A stretch of DNA of 64,000 nt from Stichopus chloronotus (GCA_021234535.1 CM037833.1:5478709-5542708), one strand, 5' to 3'; positions 1-12,619 are shown, counted from the stretch's first letter. Notes: generated by a model not told the origin, from the letters alone. A program made the numbers and translations.

Positions 1-2159
1 TGTCATAAAATGTATCCCTGCCCAAACTGACCACAATATCTCATCACCACACACATATACTATGTGGAGTGATGGGATAACAAGCTCAAAAATGTGCATG
101 CATGGTTATGTCATCGTGGCCGTGGATGTCATTGAACTAGATACAATACAAAGCCCGGGACACACTGCCATGACAACCTGCGACACAACGGCGACCACCC
201 ATCACGTCTGCTGTGTTCGTGGCGGTGTGACCGGTTCCACAACTAGAGTTCAGTTGTGTTGTAGGCCGTCGCCGGGCCTGATTAAATATGTTCAATTGTA
301 GTCGGGTGCAGTTGGTACATTTTAAGCCCTGTTCAAACCGCCACGAATACCAAAGAGTGTCTACTCAGGCGTGTAGCCACCCCCCTTGGCCATATTGTGG
401 TATTTTTTTTTTAGGGCTTTGCCAGAAACACCCAGGAGCATAGACATAGCCAGGGAAAGGAGGGTGAAAAGGGCGATCCTGCTTGATCTCATTTTCGCTT
501 TTTTCCCGCGATATCGTTAAATAGTAATTCCCTCAATTTATGCGGCGCGCCTACCAAGGCAGGGGAGGAATGCAGGGTTGGGAGCATGTATGTATGCATG
601 TAAAACACCCACGAAGGGCAGTTTTCTACTATCTGAGTGGCTTGTAGAGCCAAACGTTTCTTTGAATGCTCATCTCGGCATTGCATCATTTTTCACAGAC
701 TTATTGTTTTTTCAGTAATTGAGAAATTGTAGACATGATATCTATATTTCAAGGCTGGGTTCGTGCAACTGAAAAGACTTACGAAGGGCTATTTCCGGCC
801 ATCTGAGGGGTTTGTAAAACTCAAAATTTTCTTGTACGCTCCACGCCAACTGATGGTGGCGCTCTGCTTAGATAGTCTTCATGAGTTTGCTCCCCCCTTG
901 ACATATTCCTGGCTCTGCCCATGTGTCTACTATTTATGTTAATTGTCTATGACAGAAGGTCTTTTGTAGTCTTTTAAAATGCTCCAGATTGCAGTAAATC
1001 TTTAGATTTCAAAAGTCCCCCTGGAAAATGCCTCTGGACCCCTAGCAACTGCATGCTTACGGCACACGCCAGCCGCTTCCGTAATTGGAAAAACGTCCAC
1101 ATCTTGAAAGAAAGACCCACCCCCCACATGGGCAGGCTATGGGCCTGCAAAGGATGCTTTGTAATTGTGTACAATGTTTGACAAGAGTTCACCTGCAGTG
1201 GAGAACATGAGGATGCTTATGAAATAACGTAATATACACAGTAGCAAGCATTATGAACAGTTGCTTGACCAGATTTCATGCTTTGCAGGTGTATAACAGA
1301 CTTTTTTCCTTTTCTTTGTTTGTCTGTTAGGGTAGGAGGATTTTTTCTTCTTTCTTAGGGTAGAAGGATTAAAGTTATCATGCAAAAGTCGCATGAGATG
1401 ATGCCATTTGCACTGACTATTTTCTACATGAAAATTCATCTTTAATATTAAGATTTGTAAACATTTGCACAAATAGCTAGTCTGAACATTCTGCCTGCAC
1501 ATGCATGTGACTTTTGGGGAGTATTCCCCAGAATTAATTTGAAAAATGGTGTTACTTTGTACGTGAAGCATTCTGATTCAGCATAGTGCTTATCCCTCCC
1601 CCCTCCCATCATATTATTTAATGACACTGATGATGACTTTGCTATGTTGTGTATGTTGTGGTGTGTGTAAAGGTTGTGAGAATTTATGGTAGCCATGTGT
1701 GTACTGTGTACTGAAAAAGGAAAAAAACAAGTGTGTCACAATCTCCTATACTTACACAGTGAGTCGAATGAACTTCAAACTTGGTAGGAAAGTACTGAGA
1801 TCTAGAGTGTATACATGTGTGTGCCTAATTACTGGTGATATCATAGACCATAAGTCAAGGATCTAGAACAAGGGGTCACTCCATATAGTCAAGCCAATTA
1901 AGTTGAAACATCTTAATGCCAAAGATTTCTTAGTTATGAAAGTAATGACACTTGGAACTCATTGCCAGAGCATGTTATTAGTGCATGTTTTCAGTAACAA
2001 TGTAAAGGAAGATTGGATAACTATTGGAAGAACCAACAGAGAGTATTTGATTACAGACATTTAAGCTCACACAGTACATGCATGATGCACATTTTGTGTG
2101 CTACAGGAAAATACTTAATTGATAGTGCACTCACTATATACATACATTTATTTGCATAC
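1..2159. other. No gene recognised
   Basis: I see no coding exon, RNA gene or structured repeat here. Open frames are short and show no recognisable protein features. Around 1741-1860 there is a distant copy of a repeat that is clearer at 38.2-39.3 kb; both carry the phrase 'aacttcaaacttggt' after a 'gtcgaatgaa'-like stretch. Confidence 0.6.
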
Positions 2160-4960
2160 ATTTATTTGCAATAATTCACTCCATAATGTTGCACTTATAT
2201 GAACTGTTGCCAAAACGTTATGTCATTCTGTCCTAATGTTTCGGATTAGCAAGGACAATGCTGCACATATACACGGTAATAACTGTTCATTCAATGCACT
2301 AGCTGCACCATTATAGCATTTATTACACACTGGGTGGTGGAACCAAGGAGGGATGGCATTTTCTCAAGTAAGAAACTTTGCATGCCCCCAGTTTCTCCAA
2401 TTCTGACAAATACATGCATACATGTAATCTATGTGTATCTATTCCCTGTATATTCATATCTTTAAATTTCCCTGTTTTAGGAAGTCCATGCGACTAACCG
2501 CTGATTAATGGCTACTTTCTAATGCTTACTTATGCTAAGGCCTCAGAGCTTTTGGGGCTTTGCCTCCTGGACCCCCTAACATAGCTTTGCCCCTGGACAC
2601 CTTGACGACCCCTTAATTGGTTTCATCTTGTCAACTTAAAGGAAAGGTTGAATGAATTAAATCATTTTCAATCTTTGCATTCAATAATGCAAGTTGAACA
2701 AAAATATACCTATCATGAGACTAAATCTAAGACTAAATCGAAGGCTCCCTAAGGCTTTGCCCCTAGACCTCTACTGGGACTATTTGCAATATTGTGCCGT
2801 AGCACATATTACAACTGTTATTAAAATGTTTTGTCATTCTGCCCTAGCTCCTGTGTTTCAGATCGATGATGCAGCTGTACATGTAGTACTGCACAGTAAA
2901 AACTAACTGCACTATTATAGCATGCAGTAATATGCATAACACACATTTTAGATTACTTTAAGGAAAGAAAAGTCATACTTTATTGCTAATGCACTTACTG
3001 TGCAGTCATTTATTTGTAATTGTTCACTTTATAATGATATAAGCACATACCTGAACAGTTATTAAAATGTTATGTCATTCTGTCCACCTAATGTTTCGTA
3101 TTGACAGAGGACAGTTGTTGCACATACAATACAGCAAAGAAATAACTTCTTATGCAATGCACTAGCTGTACAATTATGGCATATGATAAAGTCATAATAC
3201 ATGTTTTGGGGAATTTAGAAAAGAAAAATATCTTGAAAAATATGCATTTTTTTTTGGCCGTTTGACGCATATATGTTGCACTGCAGTACTAGCTAGATCA
3301 CTAAGTAACTTGAATATTCAGCACTTCTATGAGCAATCCAAATTATGGATAAGAATAATTTACAGCTCAGTGAACATGAAATATGATGAGTATTGAATGA
3401 CCACATGTGCAAAATGATAGAGATGAGATTTGTAACTCCATTGATTGCCAATACTTGTTCATAATGCACTTACTGTACATAAGTGCACTCAATAGTACAC
3501 TGTACATCATATAGCACATATATATGTGAACTGTGTCACTATGTTCTCCTTATGTTGTAGATTGGCAGAGGACATACATGCACTGTATAAAGTACAATAC
3601 CCACGAAGGTGCATACTCGACGATTCTCATACATGAGCATACATACATGAGTACTGCACCCTCCCTAATGAGCACTTAGCAATGGCATGTTCTTCAATTC
3701 ATTGCCCTGTGTGCATTGCTGTCACTCTCTTGAAAGTTTATGAAAATGATATACAGCTCAGTGAACATAAATATGATGGGTACCGAATGACCATGCAAAA
3801 TGGAAGAGATGAGATTTGCAACTCCATGGATTGCCTATACTTATTGATAATGCACTTACATACTCAGTAATTCACTGTATCATGATATAATACATATTTG
3901 AACTGTAATCACAATGTTAAGTGTCATTCTGTCCTCCTAATGTTTCAAATTGACAGAGGACAGACGCATACTGTATAAGTGCAATAACCTAGTAGGTGCT
4001 AGGACAATTCTCATACATGAGCTTACATACAGTTCATGAGTACTGCACTCTCCCTAATCATCACTTGGCAATGGCATGACTGCTTCATGCCCTGTGTGCA
4101 TGGCTGTCACTCTCTTGAAAGTTCATTCAAATTATGGATGAAAATAACATACAGTTAGAAGAACATGAAATATGACGGGTACCGAATGACCATGCAAAAT
4201 GAAAGAGGTGAGATTTGCAACTCCATGGATTGCCTATACTTATTGATAATGCACTTGTGTACTCAATAATTCACTGTATAATGATATAGCACATATTTGA
4301 ACTGTAATCACAATGTTAAGTGTCATTCTGTCCTCCTAATGTGTCAGATTGACAGAGGACAGATGCATATACAATATACTGTATAAAGTGCAATAACCAC
4401 GTAGGTGCTAGGACAATTCTCATACATTAGCTTACATACAGTACATGAATACTACACTCTCCCTAATCATCACTTGGCAATGACATGTGCTTCATGCCCT
4501 GTGTGCATGGCTATCACTCTCTTGAAAGTTCATTCAAATTATGGATGAAAATAAAAGATACAGCTCAGTGAACATGGAATATAATGGGTATTGAATGACC
4601 ATGGAAAATGATAGAGATGAGATTTGCAACTCCATGTAGTACCTATACTTGTTGATAATGCACATAGTGTACATATGTGTACTCAGTAATTCACTGTGTA
4701 ATGATGTAGCACATATGTAAGTGTCACTCTGGCCTCCTAATGTTTCAGATTGACAGAGGACAGATGCATATACAATATACTGTATAAAGTGCAATACTCA
4801 TGTAGATGCTAGGACAATTCTCATACATGAGCTTACATACATACAGTACATGAGTACTGCACTCTCCCTAATGATTACTTTGCAAAGGCATGTGCTTTAT
4901 GCCATGTGCGTATGGCTGTCACCCTCTTGAAAGTTGGTGGAAAATATCAAGTTATGACTT
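2160..4960. repeat. Tandem array of ~400-bp units
   Basis: The phrase 'gtcattctgtcctcctaatg', followed by a 'gacagaggacag' stretch, recurs near 3079, 3541 (diverged), 3920, 4322 and 4725. More diverged copies lie near 2221 and 2834, and one outlier is near 7766. The last three copies are 402-403 bp apart. Each unit also repeats an 'atgaccatgcaaaatg' block, a 'gagatttgcaactccatgga' block and a 'ctctcttgaaagtt' block. The left units are more diverged than the right ones, as in an ageing satellite-like array. Short open frames inside it are not conserved between units, so I call no gene. Confidence 0.8.
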
Positions 4961-5046
4961 TCCATGCACTATGTAATATGTTGTATAAAGTATACATGTT
5001 CATTGTTTGAACAGATTTGGTATTGTGTAGGTAACTACTACTTTAT

Positions 5047-5075
5047 GATTCCTTGCCGAAGGCGGGCAAGGAATC
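5047..5075. repeat. Perfect 11-bp hairpin at a repeat end
   Basis: GATTCCTTGCC at 5047-5057 and GGCAAGGAATC at 5065-5075 are perfectly complementary around a 7-base loop. The same 9-11 base arms recur singly at 6863, 6898, near 6971 and 7436, so the hairpin is the signature of a repeat family and not an isolated palindrome. Confidence 0.85.
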
Positions 5076-6873
5076 TTTGCGATGGTGATTCGGTGTATGT
5101 GCGTGTGGGTATGTGCGTGTGCGTGAGGGTGTGTGTGTGTGAGCAAAATCTTGTGAACACTCTAGCTTTTGAAGGGAAAGTGCAAGGTGGGTCAAAGTTG
5201 GTGTGATGATAGAACATATGGCAATCTCGGCTGGGGTTGTTTTTGGTGAAGGTCAAAGGTCATCTGAGGTCACCATCAGGCAGAATGTGTACAAACTATG
5301 TTTGCAGTATCTCAGAAACGACAAGTTGCATCATTTTCAAACTTGGGTGGTATGTACTGCCCTGTAAGTAAGTGAGATTGTGAGGGTATTCTTGTAGGTC
5401 AAAGGTCATCTGGGGTCATCAGAAGTCACAAAGTGAAAAGCTTGTGAACACTCTATCTTTTGACGGGAATGTGCAACAGAGTCCAAAGTCAGTGTGTGGC
5501 GAGGACATTTAAAGATCTTGACTGGGATTGATTTTGGTGGATGCCAAAGGTCACTAGAGGTCATCTGCAGACAGACTATAGACAAAACATGTTTGCAGTA
5601 CCTCATGAACTGCACATTGCACAAACTTTGACCTTCGACGGTATGTAGGACTTTCTAAGTAAATAAGGTGAGGGTGTGTTTTGTGATCAGAGGTCATGTG
5701 GGGTCATCAGAGGTCGTAACATGAAAAAAACTTGTAAACACACTATTTACAAAGGAGGAGATAATTTCAGTATTTACAAAGGGGAGACAATTTCACACTT
5801 TAAAGTTGTTCTTTTTAGATGGAGTATATAAATATAATTACTGGTTTAAGTTTTGATGTGGGTCAAAGGTCTTCTGAGGTCCTTGAGTACAAAGTGTTAA
5901 GACCTTTGCTGATGTTTCTCTCCTTCTGTCTTTTCCTATGGGTGGAAGGTATTTGAGCTCCCTTCCAAGCAAAGACTAGCAATGCTTGCACATTTAGGAA
6001 GTTCCAATTTGAAAACTTTTACCTGTCAGTTAGGTAATAAAGTGTAGTTGCTGTACTAATTTCACAAGTCTTGGACATATAATGATGAAACTACATCTAT
6101 GGATCTTCAGCTGGCATCATTCTGGTTTCTGATAAAATACTGTATGTCTGAAAGCATCTGTAAAGTATCTAAAAGCCCAATTTGGTTAAGTTCAGCAGGT
6201 ACAATACACCTTTGAGTTTCTATTTAGTCCCAAATTCAGCTGTACAGTATTTGGTATCATGCTTCTTTTATTTATTACTCTTGGTTTGACAGTTAAAAGT
6301 GCTCACTTAGTTTTCAAAGCCATAATTGGCTTTTAATTCCATTTGAGACATTTGTTTGGTCTGAAAATGGTGATTGGCCAATGACCTCTGTGGAAAATGG
6401 GAGAAAGGTTGACCCTTATCTTTCCCAGAGGAATCATTATCTGAGAGACAGGGTTCCTTCTGTCATCAAACAATGTAGAATAGATTTGTTTTCTGAAGTG
6501 GAGACAGTTGCACATGGAAGATTTCTGTTAGGGAAAAGTCTTATTGTGCAATAGAGATAAATAAGTTATTACTTGGTCATATGATGGGGTAGATGGAGGA
6601 ATTTATGTAGTTTATATAATTGGCAGTCATTTCAACTGTGATATGAGTATATCTCTTGTTCCTGGGAAATTTGTACTGTACCTAGCTAGGCTACCACTGT
6701 GCAGGCTCAAGAATTCTTGGCCACCAGTGTTATCTTACATTACGTGCATACAGCAGGTATTGGAAAGTGGTGTGCAGTATCAATGGCGTCATCTGGTATA
6801 TCCTGTGGTTACTACAGTAAACTGCAACTTGAAAAAAAATTAATGGAAGTGCATGTATTAGTGGCAAGGAATC
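5047..6873. repeat. Dispersed repeat bounded by GATTCCTTGCC / GGCAAGGAATC
   Basis: The left end is GATTCCTTGCC (5047) and the right end is its complement GGCAAGGAATC (6863-6873). The interior is a series of degenerate copies of a block containing 'ggtcaaaggtcatctg' (near 5247, 5397, 5543, 5683 and 5858), each near a phrase like 'cttgtgaacactcta'. No protein is encoded. This looks like a non-autonomous element or a composite of several copies. I could not identify a target-site duplication, so the class is unknown. Confidence 0.55.
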
Positions 6874-6897
6874 ACTAAGCCTCTTGGCTTTCTTGTT

Positions 6898-7446
6898 GAT
6901 TCCTTGAAGAAGGCAAAAGTAATGTATGGGATGTTGATGTATGTGTGTGTGTGTGAGTGTTTGTGTGATTCCTTGCTTGTAAACACAGTATCTCAAGAAG
7001 GGTAATCTTGACTAATATCATAAGTTGTTTAGGTTAGTCATGGTAAGTATAAATGATCCCTATTGCTTTTGAGAAGGTCAAATGTCATTTGAGGTCAACA
7101 GAGGTCAAACTGAAAGCCTTTTAAACATGAGAGGATCCCTGTACTTTTGGTAGCTCATCAAATGTCACTTGAGGTCACCAGAGGTCAAAATGTGAAAACT
7201 TTGTAAACATGCTATCTCAAGAAGCATAATCTTGACTTGTTTCATAGTTAGTGTGTGGGTTGGTCATAGTGAGATGATTCCCATCAGTTTTGGGGGAGGT
7301 CAAATGTCGTTTCAATTCACAAGAGGTCAAATTGTGAAAACAAAATTGCTAAGTACACACAGTCATGCTCTATCTTGAAGGAAAAGGTGTTTGAATTTCA
7401 AAATTAGTATATGTCCTGTGCTCTTCGTGAATATTGGCAAGGAATC
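6898..7446. repeat. Second, ~550-bp copy of the GATTCCTTG repeat
   Basis: It starts GATTCCTTG at 6898, 24 bases after the first copy ends, and finishes GGCAAGGAATC at 7436-7446. It contains a GT-rich stretch and three blocks with 'gaggtca' direct repeats (near 7075, 7148 and 7296). It is non-coding. Confidence 0.6.
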
Positions 7447-8068
7447 GCAGTCTTTCAGACTTTCATGCTGATAGAAATAGGGAGTCTGGTTGTTAAGAGT
7501 TATTGTGAAGAAAGTTTGTATGGACTGCAGCCCAAAATGATTCTTCATGAAAAAAAACTCCTAGTCAATTTGTAAACTACAACTTAATTTGCATGATATA
7601 CTAATGGCACTGTACAGTTTTCTGCTAGTACTGGACAGTACTGCATGAAGGCCCTTTTGGAATTTAAAATTTATTACTGTACTTAGTTTGGTTAAAAGTA
7701 GACTAGCTAACTGTATGTATTCTTTTACACAACAGTACATTTATGCTGTAATCAAAGTGTTAAGTGTCATTCTGTCCTGCTAATGTTTCACATAAACAGA
7801 GGACAGAACAGTCATAGGGCTACAGCATCATACAGTGTTCTCCACTGGATTTCGCTGAGTGGCGTTTCTTGATTCCATGCTAATGTAACTGTTACCACCA
7901 CACTTAAAGTGTGCTTGGGTAAGAAATTGACAACAAGCAGCTACATTTCAAACATTTTAAAATCATTTTTATGGCACCATTAAGTATTTCAATTATCAAG
8001 TATTTGTAGAGGTAAGGGGAAATACTTTGGCATACATACATAACCATACATTAATTATTAGTTTGCAG
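7447..8068. other. No gene recognised; candidate intron or upstream flank
   Basis: There is no recognisable exon. A lone copy of the 'gtcattctgtcctgctaatg' satellite phrase lies near 7766. The stretch ends in an acceptor (AG at 8067-8068) that opens the SET exon, so part of it is probably intron. The exon encoding the N-terminal half of the SET domain was not found here or further upstream in the window. Confidence 0.5.
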
Positions 8069-8384
8069 CATCGATGCTACTTTTTCCACATGTTTGGCAA
8101 GAATGGTAAATGACGAGATATCAAAGAAAGCAAACTCTGTTATGCGGGCAGTACAGATTGGAAAAGAATGTAGATTGTGTTTGTTTGCCACAAGGAAGAT
8201 AGAGAGAGGGGATGAACTGCGTTATGACTTTGGCACTGGAGACTTGCCCTGGAGGAACAGAGATTGCAAAGGCATCACAAAAGGAAACAAAGGGGAAATA
8301 TCACTGAAAATAGCATTGGAAAAGCCAGATGTTGAGATTTCAGTCAAAAAAGCTGAAAAAAGTGACAAAGTGTTTCATTCATGA
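8069..8384 (+). CDS. C-terminal half of a KMT5A-like SET domain (start of the recombinase-SET gene)
   Basis: After the acceptor 'tttgcag' the reading frame runs from an IDAT start through LARMVNDE, LCLFATRKIERGDELRYDFG and GDLPWR. This matches the second half of a KMT5A/SET8-type histone lysine methyltransferase: the IDAT strand, the pseudoknot segment, and the ELxYDYG-like motif that holds the catalytic tyrosine. The usual NHS motif of the pseudoknot reads NDE here, so methyltransferase activity is uncertain. The N-terminal half (cofactor-binding GxG and YxG) is not seen upstream. The frame is basic after the domain and ends at TGA 8382-8384; the related open frame resumes after 8385 with frame changes. 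From family knowledge, such SET fragments occur joined to recombinase domains in some invertebrate proteins. I infer that this is one gene with the downstream exons. Confidence 0.7.
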
Positions 8385-9841
8385 TAGCAATGTGTGTGAG
8401 ATTGGAGAAATGTGTGTGAGACTGGAAATGTGTGTGAGACTGGAGAAATAGATCAACCACAGGAAGTTACTATAAGTTGTGCAGCTGATACAAGTGAGAC
8501 CAGAAACCTGGAAGTTCCCACTAATTACTCTATTGAGAGTGAAAGTGCATCCAGCAACAAACTAAGAAAAGGGTTTGAGAAGCTACATAATTCTTTTCAT
8601 GGTGCTGCTGCTATGAAAGAAAAAGCAACAGAAAATTTGACTCAGGTTGAAGCAATTGTTGAGGATTCTAGATCTGATGTGGAATGTACCTGTAGTGATT
8701 CTCCTGTTCTGGGGGTAATGAGAGTCTGATAGGTGATGTAGAAATAGATCCAAGTAATGGCTCACACACAGATGAGGATAAAAATTGGTAGTAATGAGAG
8801 TTGGATAGATGGTCCAGAAAGAGATTCTATTAGTAATGACTCACACACAGATGATGCCAGAAATTTGTGGGATCCTTGTTGTAGCCTTGAGAAGGAAATG
8901 TCATCTAACTTGATTAGTGAAGGTAAGCAAGACTTGAGCAACAGGAATGATACAATTGGCCCCCCTGAGATAGGAAAAGAATCAGAAAATGTGGTCCATA
9001 AGAGCCCAGATGCTGTGGGTTTTATTAAAACAAACAGCCAAAATGAATGTTTATCTAGAACTGATGACAACTGGAAGATAGCTGTTAATAACGACTGTCA
9101 ACAGAAAAGTTGGATCTGATCAACAGCTCTCATGCAGAATTAAAGAAGCTGAATGCCACTTCCTGCTCCTTTGATAGAGATACGTCATTCACCCACCCCA
9201 GTGAAAAGAATGAAGTCTTCTTCAAATTAGACAACACAGCTGATCAGGATGAGAATTTGCAGGTTGAGAATATAATTCCAGTTTCACTTGTAGTAGATTA
9301 TAGCAGTGGTGTCTCTAGCAATGATGATGATAATGATAATGCTGCTGATGATCATGATGATGGTGATGATGGCAATCGTGATGATGATTGTGATGGTGAT
9401 GATGATGTTGGTGGGAATAGTACTAAAGATAATGCCAAATGCCGTGATGAAAGTGCTACCGTAGCCTGCAACAACCACAACTCAATTAGTGATGGAAATA
9501 CTTGTGAAGTCACCACCAATTCGGAAAAGGAAGAAGGGGCAAAGTTCATCAGGCAAGACCATTGTCTCAGTGACACCTCAGAAAACTGGCAGTCAAATGG
9601 CAGTGATAGTATGGATCTAAATCGTGATTTTAGTCCAGATGAAGCCTCCATCAGTCATGAAAATGTGGTAGGTTCTTCAAGGCGTATCATCAAGAAAAGC
9701 ATTGTCTGTGATAGCAGTTCAGATGAATGGGATTCAGATCAAGATGTGAAGAATCCAGACTATGTTTTACCAGCTAGTGAGTCCGAGATCCATAATGAGA
9801 GTGAATCTGAAGGTCAAAACTCAGACTCAGGAGTTCAGTGA
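8385..9841 (+). CDS. Long acidic linker of the recombinase-SET gene, broken by frameshifts
   Basis: Coding character continues (Asp/Glu/Ser/Asn-rich, few bulky residues) but moves between frames: 8412-8729, 8757-9119, then 9110-9841. Small tandem duplications explain some breaks. 'VCETG' repeats occur near 8410-8450, and a ~75-bp unit is duplicated at about 8715-8865, giving two copies of an NES...SHTD phrase in different frames. A GAT-rich microsatellite at 9323-9412 encodes an Asp-rich run. The linker ends near 9839 with another frame change in a serine/glutamate-rich stretch. It shows no domain, and charge and low complexity suggest a disordered linker between SET and recombinase. The breaks could be genuine decay or sequencing/assembly indels; the intact recombinase downstream makes the second possibility worth testing. 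Confidence 0.55.
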
Positions 9842-11587
9842 TCCCAATATTTCCAGTTCATTCACATGGAAACGGCACTGCAAATGAAAGCGAGGGTTTT
9901 TCACAAGCTTCAGAAGCTGAGTCATCTGTCTCTGGGGATCAAGCCTTAAAACAACGGAGCCCACCTAAAAGGTTGTGTCCATTCTGTGAGAGATACCAAA
10001 GTAAGCTATCCAGACACATTCAACTAGTACATGGAGATGAAAAGGAAGTTTCTGATGCAATGAAAGCTCCTTCAAAGGAGCATCATCAGTTATTTGACAA
10101 GTTCAAGAAAAGAGGTATTCTTAAAGCTAATAAGGAAGAGGCAAAAAAGAAAATCCCTGTCTATCAACAAGAAAGACGGTGTAATACCGGGAGCGTTAAA
10201 ATTGTCATGTGTTCCAACTGCAATGGATTTTTCAGTCGCAAGTTTGTTGGAAGACATTTCAAATTTTGTTTGAAGGAAACAAGTCAAGCAACTGTTTCTA
10301 TTCCACTGCAACTTCTTTCACAGCTTGAAGATGGTGATGTTTCATTTGTGAAGGACATTCTTTCCAAGTTCAGGGAAGATGATGTTGGTTTCAAGTGTAG
10401 AGAGGATCCTGTATTAGTTTTCATAGGTAAAAGACTCTGGACACAAAGTAAGCTAAAGGTTGACAAGAAAAATGAAGTTAGAAAAGGAGTAATGACATCA
10501 ATGCGAAGGCTTTCCTCTCTTTATCTTCTTTTCCTCAAGACACAGGAAGAGCTAGGTCCTATCAAACAGAGAGAAGGCAATCTAGCAGATATGTTCATGA
10601 GAGTCAATTTTGGTCATCTGGAGCAAGCAATTTTGGAATACACGACTAACGAAGATGCAAGTACTATGGATGATCTCAAGCATGGCCTCAAGACATCATT
10701 ATACTATTTGATCAAGAAGGCCTGCAGAATAATCAAAGGCATGTTTCTGATTGAAGATGATGATAGCAAAGCATCTGATATAGATAAGTTTATTGGTGTA
10801 TTTGAGCTAAACCATGATTACCTATTTGGAGATGCATCCTATGCTATGAATAGGAACAGGAATGAAAAGCTCAGAAAACCAGCTGCTTTGCCACTTGAAG
10901 AGGACATAGCAAAGGTTAGAGAGTACACCTTGTCCAGGTTGCAAACCATCACCGAAGTGGAAATGTTTTCAGTATTTGACAGTCATAAGTTTATTGAATT
11001 GAGGGATCTTCTAGTGTGCAGGCTGACACTGTTTAATGCTAGGCGTGGAGAAGAACCGTGCCGTTTGCGCCTAGCGGAGTGGGAGGATGCTGCAAAAGAT
11101 GCATGGATAAGTGAGCATGAAGTTCAGAAACTTGATGAATTGGACCAAGCCCTGGCAAAGGATCTGAAAGTTGCTTACCAAACAGGAAAGGGCAGCAAAC
11201 ATCTGGTGCCTATCTTGATCCCATCAGATACAGTGGATGCGCTGCATATGATTGTGCTTGAGGAAAACAGAGCTATGGCAAGTGTCAATAAAGAAAACCC
11301 ACATGTGTTTCCAAGTACACAAGATTCATTGAGCCACGTCTCAGGGTGGCATGCAGTGAATTCAGTAATCTGTAAGTTGCCTTTGACAAGAGGACATCTC
11401 CTAACTGCCACAAAGAACAGACATCGCATTAGTACAATGTATGCAAGCATGGAGGTTCCTGACAGCGATCGAAGATTCTTCTACCAGCACATGGGTCATT
11501 CAAAGGAAACCAATGAAGACATATACCAAGCACCGCTCGCCCTTATGGAAATTATCAAAGTTGGGAAGTCACTCAACCAAATTGATG
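9842..11587 (+). CDS. Zinc-finger and tyrosine-recombinase exon
   Basis: This is a single open exon of about 580 codons. Residue numbers count from the in-frame codon at 9838, which is GTG and not a convincing start. A C2H2 finger is at 47-65 (CPFC...H60...H65) and a C2HC finger at 125-144 (CSNC...H140...C144). A helical region follows. The C-terminal third has the layout of a tyrosine recombinase catalytic domain: box I NARRGEEP (R402/R403), box II NRHRIST (R528), then HMGHS (H554) and IY (Y563) nine residues later, the spacing expected for the nucleophile. The first position of the usual HxxR is Thr. From family knowledge, such R...R..H...Y domains occur in Crypton and DIRS elements and in host genes derived from them. 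The exon ends at donor GTGAGT (11588) in phase 1. Beyond it the frame reads only a few codons to a stop at 11619. It is either a Crypton-like element gene or a domesticated derivative; the introns favour the second. Confidence 0.8.
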
Positions 11588-11992
11588 GTGAGTTAACCAA
11601 AATGTTGGTATTTGGATGAAGATGCAGGATTTAGTTTGTAAAGATGCATAATTCACATTAATTGTTCAGAAGTAATGAGAGAAACAAGTTGTTAGTACAA
11701 GGTTTTCTGTGATGAGTTGAGTACAGTGGAATTTTAACATTCTTTGCACAATTTCATACTGCATCTAATGATGCACAGGTTGATTTTTATAGTCTATACA
11801 TACACAAAGTAAAAGTGACTACCTATGTTTGTTACCTAATTGACATGGTAGAGATGTTTTGTAACTTGATTCTTTTATAATAAGAAGTAAATCTGCAAAA
11901 GTGGCTTACATGCTAAGTTCTCACAGTTTAAACATGATCCAATTGAAAGTAGGTCTTATGTTTGAAGCACTAATGTTAATGTTCCTTTGAAG

Positions 11993-12079
11993 GTGCTGCA
12001 GGTACATCTGGTCAAGATGTTGCAATTCTACAGAGCCAGCACACAACTTTGGATGAAAGGCTCATGAATATGTGTGAAG
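11993..12079 (+). CDS. Small internal exon of the recombinase-SET gene
   Basis: There is an acceptor AG at 11991-11992, and an alternative in-frame acceptor at 12000-12001 nine bases later. The exon enters in phase 1 and leaves in phase 1 at donor GTTGGT (12080). Its frame is open and joins the recombinase exon cleanly. The product is a short polar segment ending DERLMNMCEG, with no domain. Confidence 0.6.
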
Positions 12080-12619
12080 GTTGGTGATATTTTCTTGCTC
12101 TATACCTTAACTCTTTTCTCTTACACAAGCAGTAGGTGTCACTGTAAGATGTACACTCAAATATCATCATCAACACTTGGTTAATGTTTCATACTATGGC
12201 AAATGTACAAATCAAACAATACCTGCTATTTACTCAATCTCTAAAGTAATTGGAAGCAACAATGGTGCTTGCTGTGTAATTTGAATTTGCACTTCACTGT
12301 AGTCCAGCCCACTGACTTCACTCAGAAACAAAACATCCTGTATTGAGGAGAAATATTGTTTGCATTGTGTAAAATGAATTAGAGAGGAAGAACAGATGTT
12401 TAACCAATAGTAACTTTCCCATCAAACTGCTGTCTCTTGATCTACATCATTATCATCTTACACCAGTTGCTACCATGAAGAAATTAAACATTTGTATGTG
12501 ATCTTAATGCAACGATATCTTCCACTGGGCATTTTTAAATCTTGATGGTACATTGTACATTTTCACTGTGAAATAGATGTTTATTTATTTACTCATGTAT
12601 GCAATACCTGTTCTTCTAA

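Noticed and set aside
2160..4960. Considered a CRISPR-like or gene-family array
   Set aside because: Units are ~400 bp with no short conserved repeat/unique spacer structure and no conserved frame; it is a eukaryotic satellite-like array.
9284..9651. Minus-strand open frames rich in Ile/Thr/Ser opposite the acidic linker
   Set aside because: Antisense shadow of the GAT-rich Asp linker of the plus-strand gene.
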